A model generated the notes under the pieces. It searched no databases. It saw only the letters and a list, made by a program, of their open reading frames with translations, and was not told the DNA's origin. A DNA stretch of 64,000 bases from Aplectana chamaeleonis (Eukaryota > Nematoda > Chromadorea > Rhabditida > Cosmocercidae): NCBI GenBank assembly GCA_029168955.1, contig JAPDOI010001577.1, positions 98,814 through 162,813 of the forward strand, given 5' to 3'. This document shows positions 24,001 through 36,000 of this stretch, piece by piece. Numbering within the stretch: the first letter of the stretch is position 1; each line of letters starts with the position of its first letter. A program made the position numbers and the translations under genes.

Positions 24001-27000
24001 AGGGGGCCTTTTGATTCGAAATTTTCTCCTAGGATTCGGAACTTGCCTCGATTTGGTTTCTGATTTGGGATTGTTCATAGCACTCCTAATCTCTAGGTTA
24101 CAGGTTTGATGGAGGTTTGAAGAGGGGTTTCACTGAAAAACGCTCTCCAAAATTCACCTTTTCGACGCCTTTTTCCACCTTTTGATCCGAAATTTTCTCT
24201 CAGGATTCGAGACTTGCCTCAATTTGGTTCTTGATTTGGGATTGTTCATAGTACTCCCCATCTCTAGGTACCAGGTTTGATGAAGGTTTGAACAGAAGTT
24301 TCACTGAAAAACGCTCTCCAAAATTCACCTTTTCGACGCCTGAGGGGGACCTTCTGATTCGAAATTTTCTCCTAGGATTCGAAACTTGCCTCGATTTGGT
24401 TTCTGATTTGGGATTGTTCATAGCACTCCCCATCTCTAGGTACCAGGTTTTATGGGGGTTTATAAAGGGGTTTCATTGAAAAATGCTCTCCGAAATTACC
24501 CTTTTTGACGCCCTGAGGGGGACCTTTTGATTCGAAATTTTCTCCTAGGATTTCAAGCTTGCCTCGATTTGGTTTCTGATTTGGGATTGTTCGCAGTACT
24601 CTCCATCTCTAGGTACCAGGTTTGATGGAGGTTCGAAGAGGGGTTTCACTGAAAAACGCTCTCCAAAATTCACCTTTTCGACGCCTGAGGGGGACCTTTT
24701 GATTCGAAATTTTCTCTTAGGGTTCGAAACTTGCCTCGATTTGGTTTCTGATTTGGGATTGTTCATAGCACTCCCCATCTCTAGGTACCAGGTTTGATGG
24801 GGGTTTGAAAAGGGGTTTCACTGAAAAATGCTCTCCGAAATTACCCTTTTTGACGCCCTGAGGGGGACCTTTTGATTCGAAATTTTCTCCTAGGATTCCA
24901 AGCTTGCCTCGATTTAGTTTCTGATTTGGGATTGTTCATAGCACTCCCCATCTCTAGATACCAGGTTTGATGGGGGTTTATAAAGGGGTTTCATTGAAAA
25001 ATGCTCTCCGAAATTACCCTTTTTGACGCCTGAGGAGAACCTTTTGATTCGAAAATTTCTCCTAGGATTCGACAGCATTCACAATGAAAATGCATTTAAA
25101 TACAAAATGAAAATGCACTTAAACACAAAAATCGAAAAAAAAGAAAGCAATAAGCAAAAAAAAAGCAGGACGAAGCAGTGGTGAAGGAATAACGCGCCCC
25201 AATCGGCTCCTCTTCGAAGCTGCCCCACCACCATGCAGGCGCTGTGCTGAACGCTCGTAGCCCCCTATAGCCCCATAGTCAAGATTATTTTTCTTGCCCT
25301 AGCGATTCTTTTTATATAGGATTTATTCCAACGGACGAGCATATACACAACACTTGGTCGGCGAAACAGAACGGATGAAGCGTTGTAAAAAAAAAGGAAA
25401 ACAACTATCTCACAGTCAAGGAATTTTAAATTTGATAACCCATTTTACCGCAAACTGTCATAAGTTTGGTGCAGTTGGACCATGATTGGAGGTAAAAAAA
25501 AAGTCGATAGCAGTGTTTGCTTCAGGAGCCATGTGCACTCCTTACAAAGCTGAGACTCGAGTGTGCAAATATATTCTTCACTTCCGCACTGCCGTTCAGT
25601 CCGCAAAGTGCGCTTGATTGCGAAATCGTGCCGCGGCGCGGTTGCGAGTATCCTCAGACAGGGATGTGGGATCACCCGGGCACCAAAGGCCAAAAGCGCC
25701 CGGGGGATCCCACATCCTTGTCTGAGCATGTTCGCAACCGCGCAGCAGCAAGATTTCGCAATCCGGGTGCACTTTGCGGACTGAACGGCAGTGCGGAGGT
25801 GAACTGTACAGGTGACCGCAACAGCTGTCTATGATGCCCTTGGACCCATACGAAGTTATCGGGGCTTGCCGTAACCTCGGAACACGAGCATACCGACTGT
25901 CTTCGTGGGACCGCAAAGCTGGACACGAGTACACTGCAGGAAGGTAACAGCCTAGCAAATGACCCAGAACTCCCTGTTGGCTCTGATTCCCCCGCCGCAC
26001 ATTTCTGTAAACATCTTTCGATTTTTATGATCATCTCGCTCGTTGCCTATTGCGCTCGGGAAGCTCTGAAATTTAATTTGCATTATCTCAGCTGCGTTAT
26101 ATATGCGCAGGACAGGGTAGAGGTTGCGGCCAGGTTTCATCCTGCACAATTGTAACGAGAGACTTGTCAATATACAGACTGCAGAAAGCCTGCTGTAGCA
26201 AAAGCATACCGTGAAAATTATGCCGCGATCCGTCGAAGGGTCTGAGATTATAAGCGTGCTACCGTACCTGAAAACAGCTCCTTAGGCTACATTGATCGAT
26301 TTGGTATTAAAACTTGAGCAACTCACCAGAAAGCTAAAGCGTAGGATACATAGGTACATAAATAACCGAAGCCAACACCAATACCCATGTAGAAGTATTT
26401 TACTAATCCTGTTTGACGACCCTTCTCTAGAGAGTCTTCGAATCTTGAAAACCATTTCGAGATAACCTCAGGAGAAACTAACAAGGAAGCCCTTCTTGGC
26501 CAAACTGGCCATTGCAAATGAAATGTGCTTTTCTGGAACAAATTTTGGACACAGAATTTAAGTATGCCTTTCGCAGCTGCCTAGACTCTCTCTCTAGAAG
26601 GAGTTGTGAATGCTTCTAAATCTTCGCGAAAAGGTAAGACATTTGTTGGATGCTTCTAATTTTTTTTTCAGATTTTGCTCAAAACTAGTATTTAGAGGTA
26701 ATGGTGGGTGCTGAACACGAATCTGGGATCCGCTTTTCGGAATCCTGAAGTTTAGTAGGGCACGGTAGGTACCATCCCACTTAGACGGCAAAATCTACCT
26801 TAATCTCACGAAAATCGACAAATGGACATCGAATTCGTAATCAGCACCCCCGAATGACCCCACGTAGAAATTTTGAGTCAAACTTGAGACTGGCCAAACT
26901 ACCGTATAAACACCGTAATCTACCGTAAGCTGTCAAAGATCGATGAACTGACCTCAATTTCGTGTTGAGCACTCCACATAACTCTCAGAGAAACGATTTG

Positions 27001-30000
27001 GGCCACATCTATCGTAGCATTCCGGAAATCGTCAATGTCGCATTTTGCCGGCAAATTTTGCTCCCGATGGAAAGTTTTTTAACGAATTTAGTGTTTAAAC
27101 TTGAACCCCCAGATTCGTGATCAGCACCCCGAAAAACCGGCCTGAGAAAATTCTTAGCCAAATCTGAAATACCCCTCATAAACGCTCTCAGAACCCCCAC
27201 ATTGGTATAAGCAAACGCTGAATCGAGACAGTTCGTACAAGTTTAAGACGCTATCACTCTCTGTCAAAGGCAGTGTCTACGATAAATTTCGCCTTCAATT
27301 TTTCGCCGGAAATCGAAGGGCCAGGATATCACTGGAGCGTTAGGAGTGAAAGAGCGAACAAAAGCGAATCCGAAAGAGCTTCAATCGGCTCCGAACTCTG
27401 CTCGCGCTAGCCCTTTTCGCTCGCGGTCGAGTTTTACGGAAGAGTTAGGTGCACTTCTTCATTAGCATTGGATTGCGAGCGCGGATGAGTTTCAGCATTG
27501 GGGCGCACCTGCATACGCTCTCTACCTCAGGCCCATGCCCGCGCAACCGATCCAACGTTGAAATGTTTCTTTCAAAAAGAAGAGCTAATTTTGGATGTTT
27601 CGCAAAGTTTTCCATGATTCTTTCTTCACTTATGAAACAGCCGGATACTAAACCATGGTTTCTTGGTGAAATCTCGATAACGAATTTCATCGTGGACACT
27701 GCTTCTAAAGACTTCGTACGCGCCAAAAACCACTCATCGTTTTTTGGGTTTGAATGATTGGTGAGGCCCACCTGAGAACGTAGGTAGAATGGTATGACAC
27801 CACTAGGGGGGGGGGAAGTGGGCCACTCAGGATTCAGTTGGAGAATGAATGATGCAGCTTTCAGAAGTCGAAGTATTTCCATGGAGTCTCCACGAAAACA
27901 TGGACTGATAACGCTATCAGGCATATGATATCAGCCCAAAATTTTCATTTTTATGGATGAATCATTTCATTTTCTTGAGTGGCCCCCCCCAAACGATTTC
28001 AATCCGGTAGAATTTATTGGAACACCAATTATTGTGAAGATATGGGAAATCGAATGCTTCAAATTCGACCCAAAGAGTCCGGCCTTCCAACAACCATCTC
28101 GTATCAAATGGGAGAAGAAAGTAGCTCATCAACAAATGATAAACTCAAATGAGTGGAAGTTGATGTATCATTTGTTGATAAGCTACTTTCTTTTCTCACT
28201 TGATGCCACATAGCCGTTGGAGGGCCGGCTTTTTTTGAGCTTTCACAATAATGAGTTGGTGACCCAGCATAGTCTACCTACCTTCTCAGGCAGGCCTAAC
28301 CAATGATTGAACCCGAAAAACGGTGAGTAGTTTTCAGCGCGTACGATGCCTTCAAGTTCGAGAAATGTTCATTCACCCAAACTTTGCACAGGGGGTGTTG
28401 TGGGCGCTGAAAACGAGTATTAGGTGCGTTTCCAGATTTTAGAAAGATTTCTGGGCATTTCAGAAGGTGCAATGAGTTCGGAAATGGGGGGACGCCTATA
28501 ATTTTTTTTCAGAGTGCTTCTAGGCAGCTGCGAGGAGCATGTTCGGACTCTAATTGTAGGTTCAAAATTGGTTGTAGAAATGTAAATCTCGTTCAGAGTA
28601 TTCAACAAAGCCAGTGGTAGTTTTCTTGTAAGGAGTAAGCACCAACCTTTTGAGTTCTCTTCTGTGGCCACATAAGGCATGCACCGTTCGTATTGACGAG
28701 AATGTCTCATCCGCTATTGCACCGGAAACAGCATAGGTTTCCTGTTCCACTTGGGTCCTAGGCACATCATCGGTTTGGGAAGGCATGAAAATAGTAGCCC
28801 TGTGCCCATTTTGAGGCCACTCGTTCGGAACACTCTTCTCACCTTGTCGAAATAATTCTTGACATCCAGTTTGCGGACCAGACTATGAATGGCGCAACAA
28901 CCATCATTACCAACGTCATCGACCAACTGTAATTTTAACACGAATATACTTATTGTCATCTTCTGATCAGATGCAACACCTGTCACTAACCTATAGGCAA
29001 AACCAACACCGAATCCCGCCAAAAATGCTGAAATCATCTGAATAAACAATGACAGCTTGTCTCCCAATCCCTCTCTTACACGTTCGAGATCGCTGAAATC
29101 TTACTAAGTCTCTGAAGGCTGGCACTTATCAGTAGTTACCAAGAAAGGTGAAACTCACTCTGTCAGCCTAGCAGTGAGGTTTCCCGTCTGCTGAACGTCG
29201 AACCACGATATTTGTTGTCGAAGGATTGCCTTCAGATAGATTTGACGAAGCTTGTAAGTGATCCGCTCGGCAAAAGTCTCCCAGCATACTATCTTAGGAA
29301 GAGTTTTGTTATGATACCGAAGTTCGGAAAGCTCAAGGTTTTCCTGCGCTTGATTCAGCAACGATAAAATGGCGGTTCAATGGTGTTTTACCCCGGATTC
29401 TCTGCACCACAACTCTGTTACACTACTATCTTGCCACTCAGGTCACTTTATAACCATGGCTTTATCCTTGATGTACCCGAACTTTGTAATCTTTTTGCTC
29501 TAGGAGCAATCCAGCCTTCACATAATCAGGCTTGTTTGTCAGCCAGTGATGAAGGACCGAAACCTGGTCCACATATACGTCAAAGTAGCATGTCAGTCTA
29601 GGAGCTTACCTGTACATATGATGTGATGAACATTGCAACACCTAGACCAAGATAATAGTAACAGAAAATTTGTACTTGCTCATTGAATTCTTGCCTGAAA
29701 GGAGGAAACCATATACATGCCTGTGTTACAGAACTCAGTAACATTAATCACAGTTGTTATATAGCTCTGCATACGTCCTTTGTTTTTTTGCAATTTTGGG
29801 AAATCATCATTGTCACCCTGCATTTCTGGAACCTCTGAAATCATAATTTCGCCATGATTATTGTCTACGGGGCACCCACACGATCCCGTAATGTAGCAGT
29901 ATGCATCATAAAGCTCAGCCTACAGCTAGGTACAGTTAGGTTCGTGGCTTGCTTCAAGAAAAGAACATTAAATCTCATCCGCGGGTTGGCGCGGTCGGTT

Positions 30001-33000
30001 CAAACCTCATCGACGGCTGGCGATACGGTAATCTGATCAGCTGCACTCTTCTCTCGGCCTGAAGGGGTCAGCAGAGTTGAAGTTGCGGCGTTTCTCGCAG
30101 CGACGAACAGCACTGGGTGATGCAATATCGATTACATTCGGCGACGATGGCGACCGACGCGACGTGAATGGCGACGAGGGGGCACCGCAGAGTGCATTGA
30201 CGCCGCGTCGGCACTAAATCACTGCCAGCGAGCGGCAACCGACGCCGCGACGATAATGTTTCGAAACATTTTCGTCGCCGCGCCAAGGCTGACGCTCGGC
30301 GTCCACTCGCCGGTCTCTGCAACTCTGAAGACCCCTTGAATCAATTAGCCGACCGGCGCACGCAACCGTCGCACCAGTCGCGGAAGAGATTTTTTCAATG
30401 TTTTTAGTTGAGAAGGCAAGCCACGGACCTATCTCTACAAGCTACGAGCGGCAAGACGCCTTTGAATCTCTGCTGAACTGTAATTGCCCAAAGTCATTAT
30501 TGGGTTAACACCTAAAGGCGGCTTACACGCTCGTAAACGCTGTTGAGATAGCAATCCGAACAGGGATGTGCGGCAATTGCCGTTTGCCGTTTGTCGTTTG
30601 CCGGCCATTTTCGGGACTTTTTTGCCGTTTGTCATTTGCCGGAATTTTTGTAATTTTTCCGGCAAAACTCCGCGAAACACATTATAAGGAAACGCCGCCT
30701 ATGCTCGCGGCTATGTGGGCACTAGGGGCAATCCGATTATCCGTTCTTCGCTCAACCGTTATCCGGGGCTTTGAGATATCTGGTATGGTAGTGAATCTAG
30801 TTAAAAACGCGAGTTAACTCGCGGTAAGCTCGCGGTAGGAAAAAAAAACTACAGCTAAACGCGAGCTTTTTATTTGAAGATGTCAAGGAAAGGGACTGGA
30901 CATTGCTGAAACTACGCACTCGCATGCCACGTTATGAGACACTAGATACGCATAAAGTGAACCGATTCCCCAAAAAATGGTTCATTCTGTGTTTTCTGGA
31001 AAAAATATTAATTTAGAAAAAAATTTGTGAAGATTTATTTTGAAGTTTTTTCGGCTCGCACTGAGTTCTCGCAAAACTTCAACTTAGAAGCACCTTACAC
31101 CCTAAGATATGAATTTTGAGATTTTCGTGTAATTGTGTAGAAGACCCCTCCAAATGCAAGATCTCAATTCCTCCAAATGAGCGAGATATAAGCGACCACC
31201 ACGGGCCCGACCGCCTCCACCCTCTAGCCACCATCACAGGCCCGGCCCCGTTCCTGAATTTTGATCTCATTAGAGGCTAGATGGATGGATGAATTTCAAC
31301 CGAGTCGTCGTTCTTCACTCTCTTTACGATCTATCTCCTCATCCTGTTTTGCTCTCGTGGCGCGACCGCGAATCAAGAGAAATACAGGCCTGAGAGAACT
31401 CGTCCACTTCAAAGGGGCTGAGTGTCCTGTGCCTTTAACGCGAGTTGACAGAGAAATTGGAACTAGTGTGTGAATGAGAAAGATGGATAGTTTTCGAAAA
31501 AGCTCTCCGGAGAACTTTTTCTAAAGCTATCCATCTTTTTCTTCATTCATAATCTATTTCCATTTTCTCTGTCAGCTCGCGTTATGCTGCAGTTTTGCGC
31601 GAACTTAACGCGAGATCACCACACAGCTGTATTATGACCCATTTCATATGAGTTACTCGCAGTCGGTTCTAGATTTGTCAGAGCGCGGCTACCGATCGCG
31701 GAGCCGCAGCGACCCCACCGCGGAGCCGTAGCTGCACAACCGCGGAGCCGCAGCGGCACTACCGTGAAGCCGCAGAAGCACTACCGCGGAGCCGCAACGG
31801 CACTAGTGCGGAGCCGCTACGACATTGCCGCTGCGACTCCGCGATAGTGCCGCTTCGGTGCCTGTAGGAGCCAAAGCGGCAGCGGCGATTTCTTTGATTT
31901 CTATGAGGTCCCTCTATGTCTTGTTTTTGTTAATCTGATGTCTTGAAATGAAACTACTCCCTTGAATTAGAATCACTCGATTGTACATAAGTATTGGGAG
32001 AGAAAGGGGGAAAGAAGTAGAGCGGCACACGTGAATAACTTTGGGCCAATCTAAGGGATGAGGTTTTTTGCCGTTTGCCGATTGCTGTTTGCCGGCCGTT
32101 TTTAGGATTTTCTTGCCGATTGCCGAAATCTCAAAATCGTTTGCCGCACATCCCTGAATCCGAACCAAATTGTACGGCTTATTCCCAACGCTCACGCAGT
32201 TGGGAGCGACAAAAACGAGCCACGACGGCTCACAATGAGTAATAACTCAGCTCTGGCCTTGTAATTGCCTCCTACTTCTGCTTTTTCACATGGTGTCCGA
32301 TTCCTCCACTCTCATGAGTCAGTTACAATAATACGTGATATTTTCGGGGCCAGAAAAAAATGATTTCCGACTACTTTTCTTGACTTTTTTTCGGTGCAGA
32401 TGCTGTACAACGTTCTAGACTTCAAATATTCTTTGTGTGAGCTACCTTTGAATGCAGCGTACACGCTTTCTAAAGTGAATATGAGTGAAATAAAGGAATC
32501 TATATAATGATTCTCCAGAACGAACATCTATTAGTAGAGTAGATACTTGATAAACTCAATCAAATGTCCCAGGACGTAGCAATGTAAAAAAAATGTAGCT
32601 CACTCAAGAAAATGGTAGAGTCGACATCAAACTCGCTAACATTGCGTTTCGCTAAGATTTTCTCCCGACATATCGGTAGGAGGAATCTTGAAAACGGTTC
32701 TATCGTCCATCACTGGATGAGGGATCGCCGCGACGCTGCCTGGCGGGAAAAATTGCGCGATCAATAGCCAATCTCCCTTCGTTTTCCCGCGCGCAATTTT
32801 TCCCGCCAAGCAGCGTCGCGGCGATCCCTCATCCAGTGATGGACGATACTTTATAACCGTGAACCAGCTCGTCCTGGGGCGGCGTGCATGAACGCTGTGA
32901 AGAAGGTCATGGAGCCGCTCCGCGTAATATGCGCGCAGCGTCCAGCCGCGGTACGGCCCCGAAATGCATGGCGTCTATTGGTGTATCGCGGACGTAAATG

Positions 33001-36000
33001 CACCTTCCACCGCAGGCTCTAAGCGCGCATTTTCTCTCATCCCATTCGCGTTTGCTTCCAATTATTGAGATGCAGGGATGACAAAAAAGTGCTAGAGAGA
33101 AATCGTGCAAGGACGCAACCTCGTGACGCACGGTGAACTCCCCGCCCAGAAGTTTTTTTTTAATTTCACTCGTGCTTAACCTCTATCTTTTTCGATTCAT
33201 CCTCTATAGTTAATTAGTTTTTGATTGACTTTACCGTTTGCCTGAAGTATTTCGTACAAATAAGGCCGTTTGAAATATGGATGCGTTTGAAAAACAGCTT
33301 TTAGGCGAGGGGTCCGCTGTACGCAGTGAGGTTGCGTCCCAGCGTTAAGGGACGGCATGTTTTTCGGGTCACCTCTGGATTGACGCTCCGCACGTAGTAC
33401 GCGGAGCGGCTCCCTGGCCTCCTCATAAGCGTTCATGCATGTCGCCTGTGGTAGTACGCATAGGCGCAAACGTGATTTCCCTCGCAACTCACTGCGTCTC
33501 ATCATTGAAAAAACGTTGAGTTTTGTTTTTCTGATTTTTTTCTAGTTTTGGACAATTAATGAATACTTTGCAAAATTTGGGAGCAACATTATTTTTTAAG
33601 GCGAAATACATTTTCATTTCGACCATGCTAGAGATCGTGTACGGTTGTTTTTGATCGAATGGGCTCCTTATCTTGTGATAACATTATCAAATCCATACCT
33701 GACTTTATCTTAGCAAAGCGTTCTAACAGAAAATTTGTGATTTCATCTTATATAGTTAGATAGATTGTGCCACGGTAGACATTTTGGTCCTTTCGAAATT
33801 GAAAACGGAGCACTTTTAGGCGAGTCGTGGTCGAAAGACGCGTTAGGCCCCCGTCAGACTTCGTCGAAAAACCTGCTGAGTCCGACTGAGTCCGAATGAG
33901 TCCGGGGTGGAAAAACCTGCTGAGTCCGGTCGTCTCCAGCGCCAACCACTTCCTCTGCGAAACACGCAATCGATAGTCAGCGGCAGCAGTACGTGGGGCA
34001 GAGCGCGGACGACGAGAGTCGAGATGCGGCGGGACTCGGCTGGTCGCAGTCGGCCGAAAAAAATGCACCCAAATCACGTGAAAAACACCTATATCGACCG
34101 GGTGGGGTGAGGATGATTTCGGTGGGACTCAGTCGGTGCGTTGGCCCGCCCTTGTACGCATGAGAACCATCAGTATCGACCGGGGGGATTGCGGTGGACA
34201 TCAGACGGTCGCAGTCGGACCCAGTGGGTTGATTTTTTTGCACCCGTTTCCCACGAATTCGGTGCGTATCGACCGGGTGGGACTCAGTAGATCCACCGAC
34301 TATGACGGGGGCCTAAGTTGCCCACTTTGCCCATTTCGCCCATTTTTCCCCTTGGATAGTGGCGGTATTGTACTTCGGAGACTGCTTATTGTTAGATGAC
34401 TCCGCAACTTCAAATAATTGTGCAGCGAATGGATGAAAATAAGTTTTGAATTTCTAAAAAGAGAGAACCGACCTAGTGATACCTGGTAATCCAGTTGGAT
34501 CCGTTTTCCCCACGCCCAGAACAAATTCAGAGTTTTGTGCCCGCAAGAAGACGGATGTCATACCACCAAGCACTATACCCAGTACGGAAAAACCAGCTCC
34601 GTGTATAAATGATGCCATGGTGCCAACAACCAGGAGTAGATAGTCGACTGTTGTGGCAAGTGAGAGCTAAATGACAAGAATCAACGAAAAACAGAAAAAA
34701 CAAAAAATCTTTACACTCACTATGCCATCGTTAGTCACAACAGGCGGCGCTTCTCCTTTGGCCAAACTGCTTATTGAACTGAAATTAGAGGAAATGTAGA
34801 AAGTCGCCTAATTTTAAATGTAGTTAATTTCTTGAGACAACAAGGAATTCAGTTGAATTTGTTTCACTAATGGTACCTGCATGAAAATCCAATTGTGCAT
34901 ATATTATCTCTGAGAATTAATTTTGTTCTAATATAGTTTGGAAATCAATAGCGGAAAAATATCAGATATTTTTTCCATGTAGAAATTTAATGTTCTCGCC
35001 GACTTCAGAGAATGAGACTGCCCGTCCACGCTGTCAGCGTGCGTGTCTAGCGGCAGTGGCGGTGGCATTATTCGGACGAACCCTTCCAATACTGCCGGCA
35101 GCTGCCTAGTGTATTGTTAACTATGCGCCACTTGGTCCTGGTAATCGATTTGGAGGTCTTTAAAATACATATCTTGGCGACAGACGCACGACACACACGC
35201 CGACCGCGCGGGTGGGCTGCCTCATTCGGAGAAACCTTATGTGTGTGGCAACCCTGCCAAAAACAAAATCTCAATTTTCTGAAGAAGCGTGAGAAAATAC
35301 AGCGGCCATTCCATCCGCCCCGACGTCAGCAGCGAAATACTCCTATCAGTTCAGGGTTTCCGGTTCCAATAGAGATGAGACGCGCGGTAGATTTTAATCG
35401 AAATCTATCCTCTGTTTCCGAGTGTGATTTATTTCCGTTCATCGCGAGCGTCTGCGTGCGTACGCTGCGTCTCCTCCCCACACTTTCGCGCTGTCTCTAA
35501 CCTTGCTCCGCACAAGCGCGCGAGGGAACAGAGTGAATCTTCTTCCGTTTGTTACCGGCCGAGCTTCATAGTCTGTACTGCTGCAGTGTAATGACTGCGA
35601 ATGACAAGAGAGAACAAGACTGAGACAACCCGTCCTGAAAATTCTAGCTTCTAAATTGCCCAATTTTGAGAGATCATAACACCATTTTCAGTGGGTTTCG
35701 TGCGATTTCGTGGACATAATTGTGATCAGCGTACAATGCTCTCGAAGTCTGGAAAACGATTCCGAGATTGGATTTTGCGTTTAAGACTTTGCTGCTCTCA
35801 TGTCTCTCTGTCACTCTGGTTGTGTCTCTAGAAGAGACTTAGGGCGTATTAGTACTTTGTGGGGCACCTTTTCAGAAAAATGAAAACAAATTGCTTGTAA
35901 CATGAAAGCCCGTAGGCAAGTCTCTTGTAACTTATCTGACCCGATGTCAGTTACTTGCCAATCATCTCAGATCAACTTACGTGCAATTTATCGACGGGAC

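Larger units (their letters stand above)
12201..26209 (-). other. intron 10 of pgp-9 (14.0 kb)
   Basis: The longest intron. It contains a tRNA-like fragment (12,719-12,788), a GC-rich palindromic element (13,610-13,883), the 8-kb hairpin array, the 171-bp satellite and a foldback (25,577-25,803). The stretch 25,080-25,570 is A-rich and otherwise featureless. No coding sequence was recognised. Confidence 0.8.
29695..34472 (-). other. intron 3 of pgp-9 (4.8 kb)
   Basis: Contains the TTTGCCG repeats (30,565-30,672 and 32,065-32,155), a diverged copy of the repeat inside 36,838-38,168 (31,080-31,420), foldbacks (31,437-31,583 and 32,702-32,847), a GC-rich minisatellite (31,678-31,890) and a nested transposon pair (33,556-34,376). 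No gene was recognised. Confidence 0.7.

Noticed and set aside
22415..24778. Protein-like minus-strand frames (about 57 residues per unit) in the 171-bp satellite
   Set aside because: Each frame stops or shifts within one to two units, and the unit is a tandem satellite in an intron. 171 is divisible by three, which makes the frame recur.
27445..27924. 159-codon minus-strand open frame inside pgp-9 intron 8
   Set aside because: No motif or family is recognised, the opposite strand is also partly open (27,449-27,757), and it lies among degenerate repeats. Transcript evidence would be needed.
28927..29067. Reading straight through the intron between exons 6 and 7 of pgp-9 (an uninterrupted open frame exists)
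   Set aside because: Read-through replaces the conserved TM4 ([14 protein letters not shown]) with unrelated sequence; splicing at 28,990 and 28,927 restores it.
34473..34482. Alternative donor GTATCA at 34,482 for pgp-9 exon 3
   Set aside because: It would put exon 4 out of frame. The donor GTCGGT at 34,472 restores the frame and the expected spacing (GLPGITRQEF).
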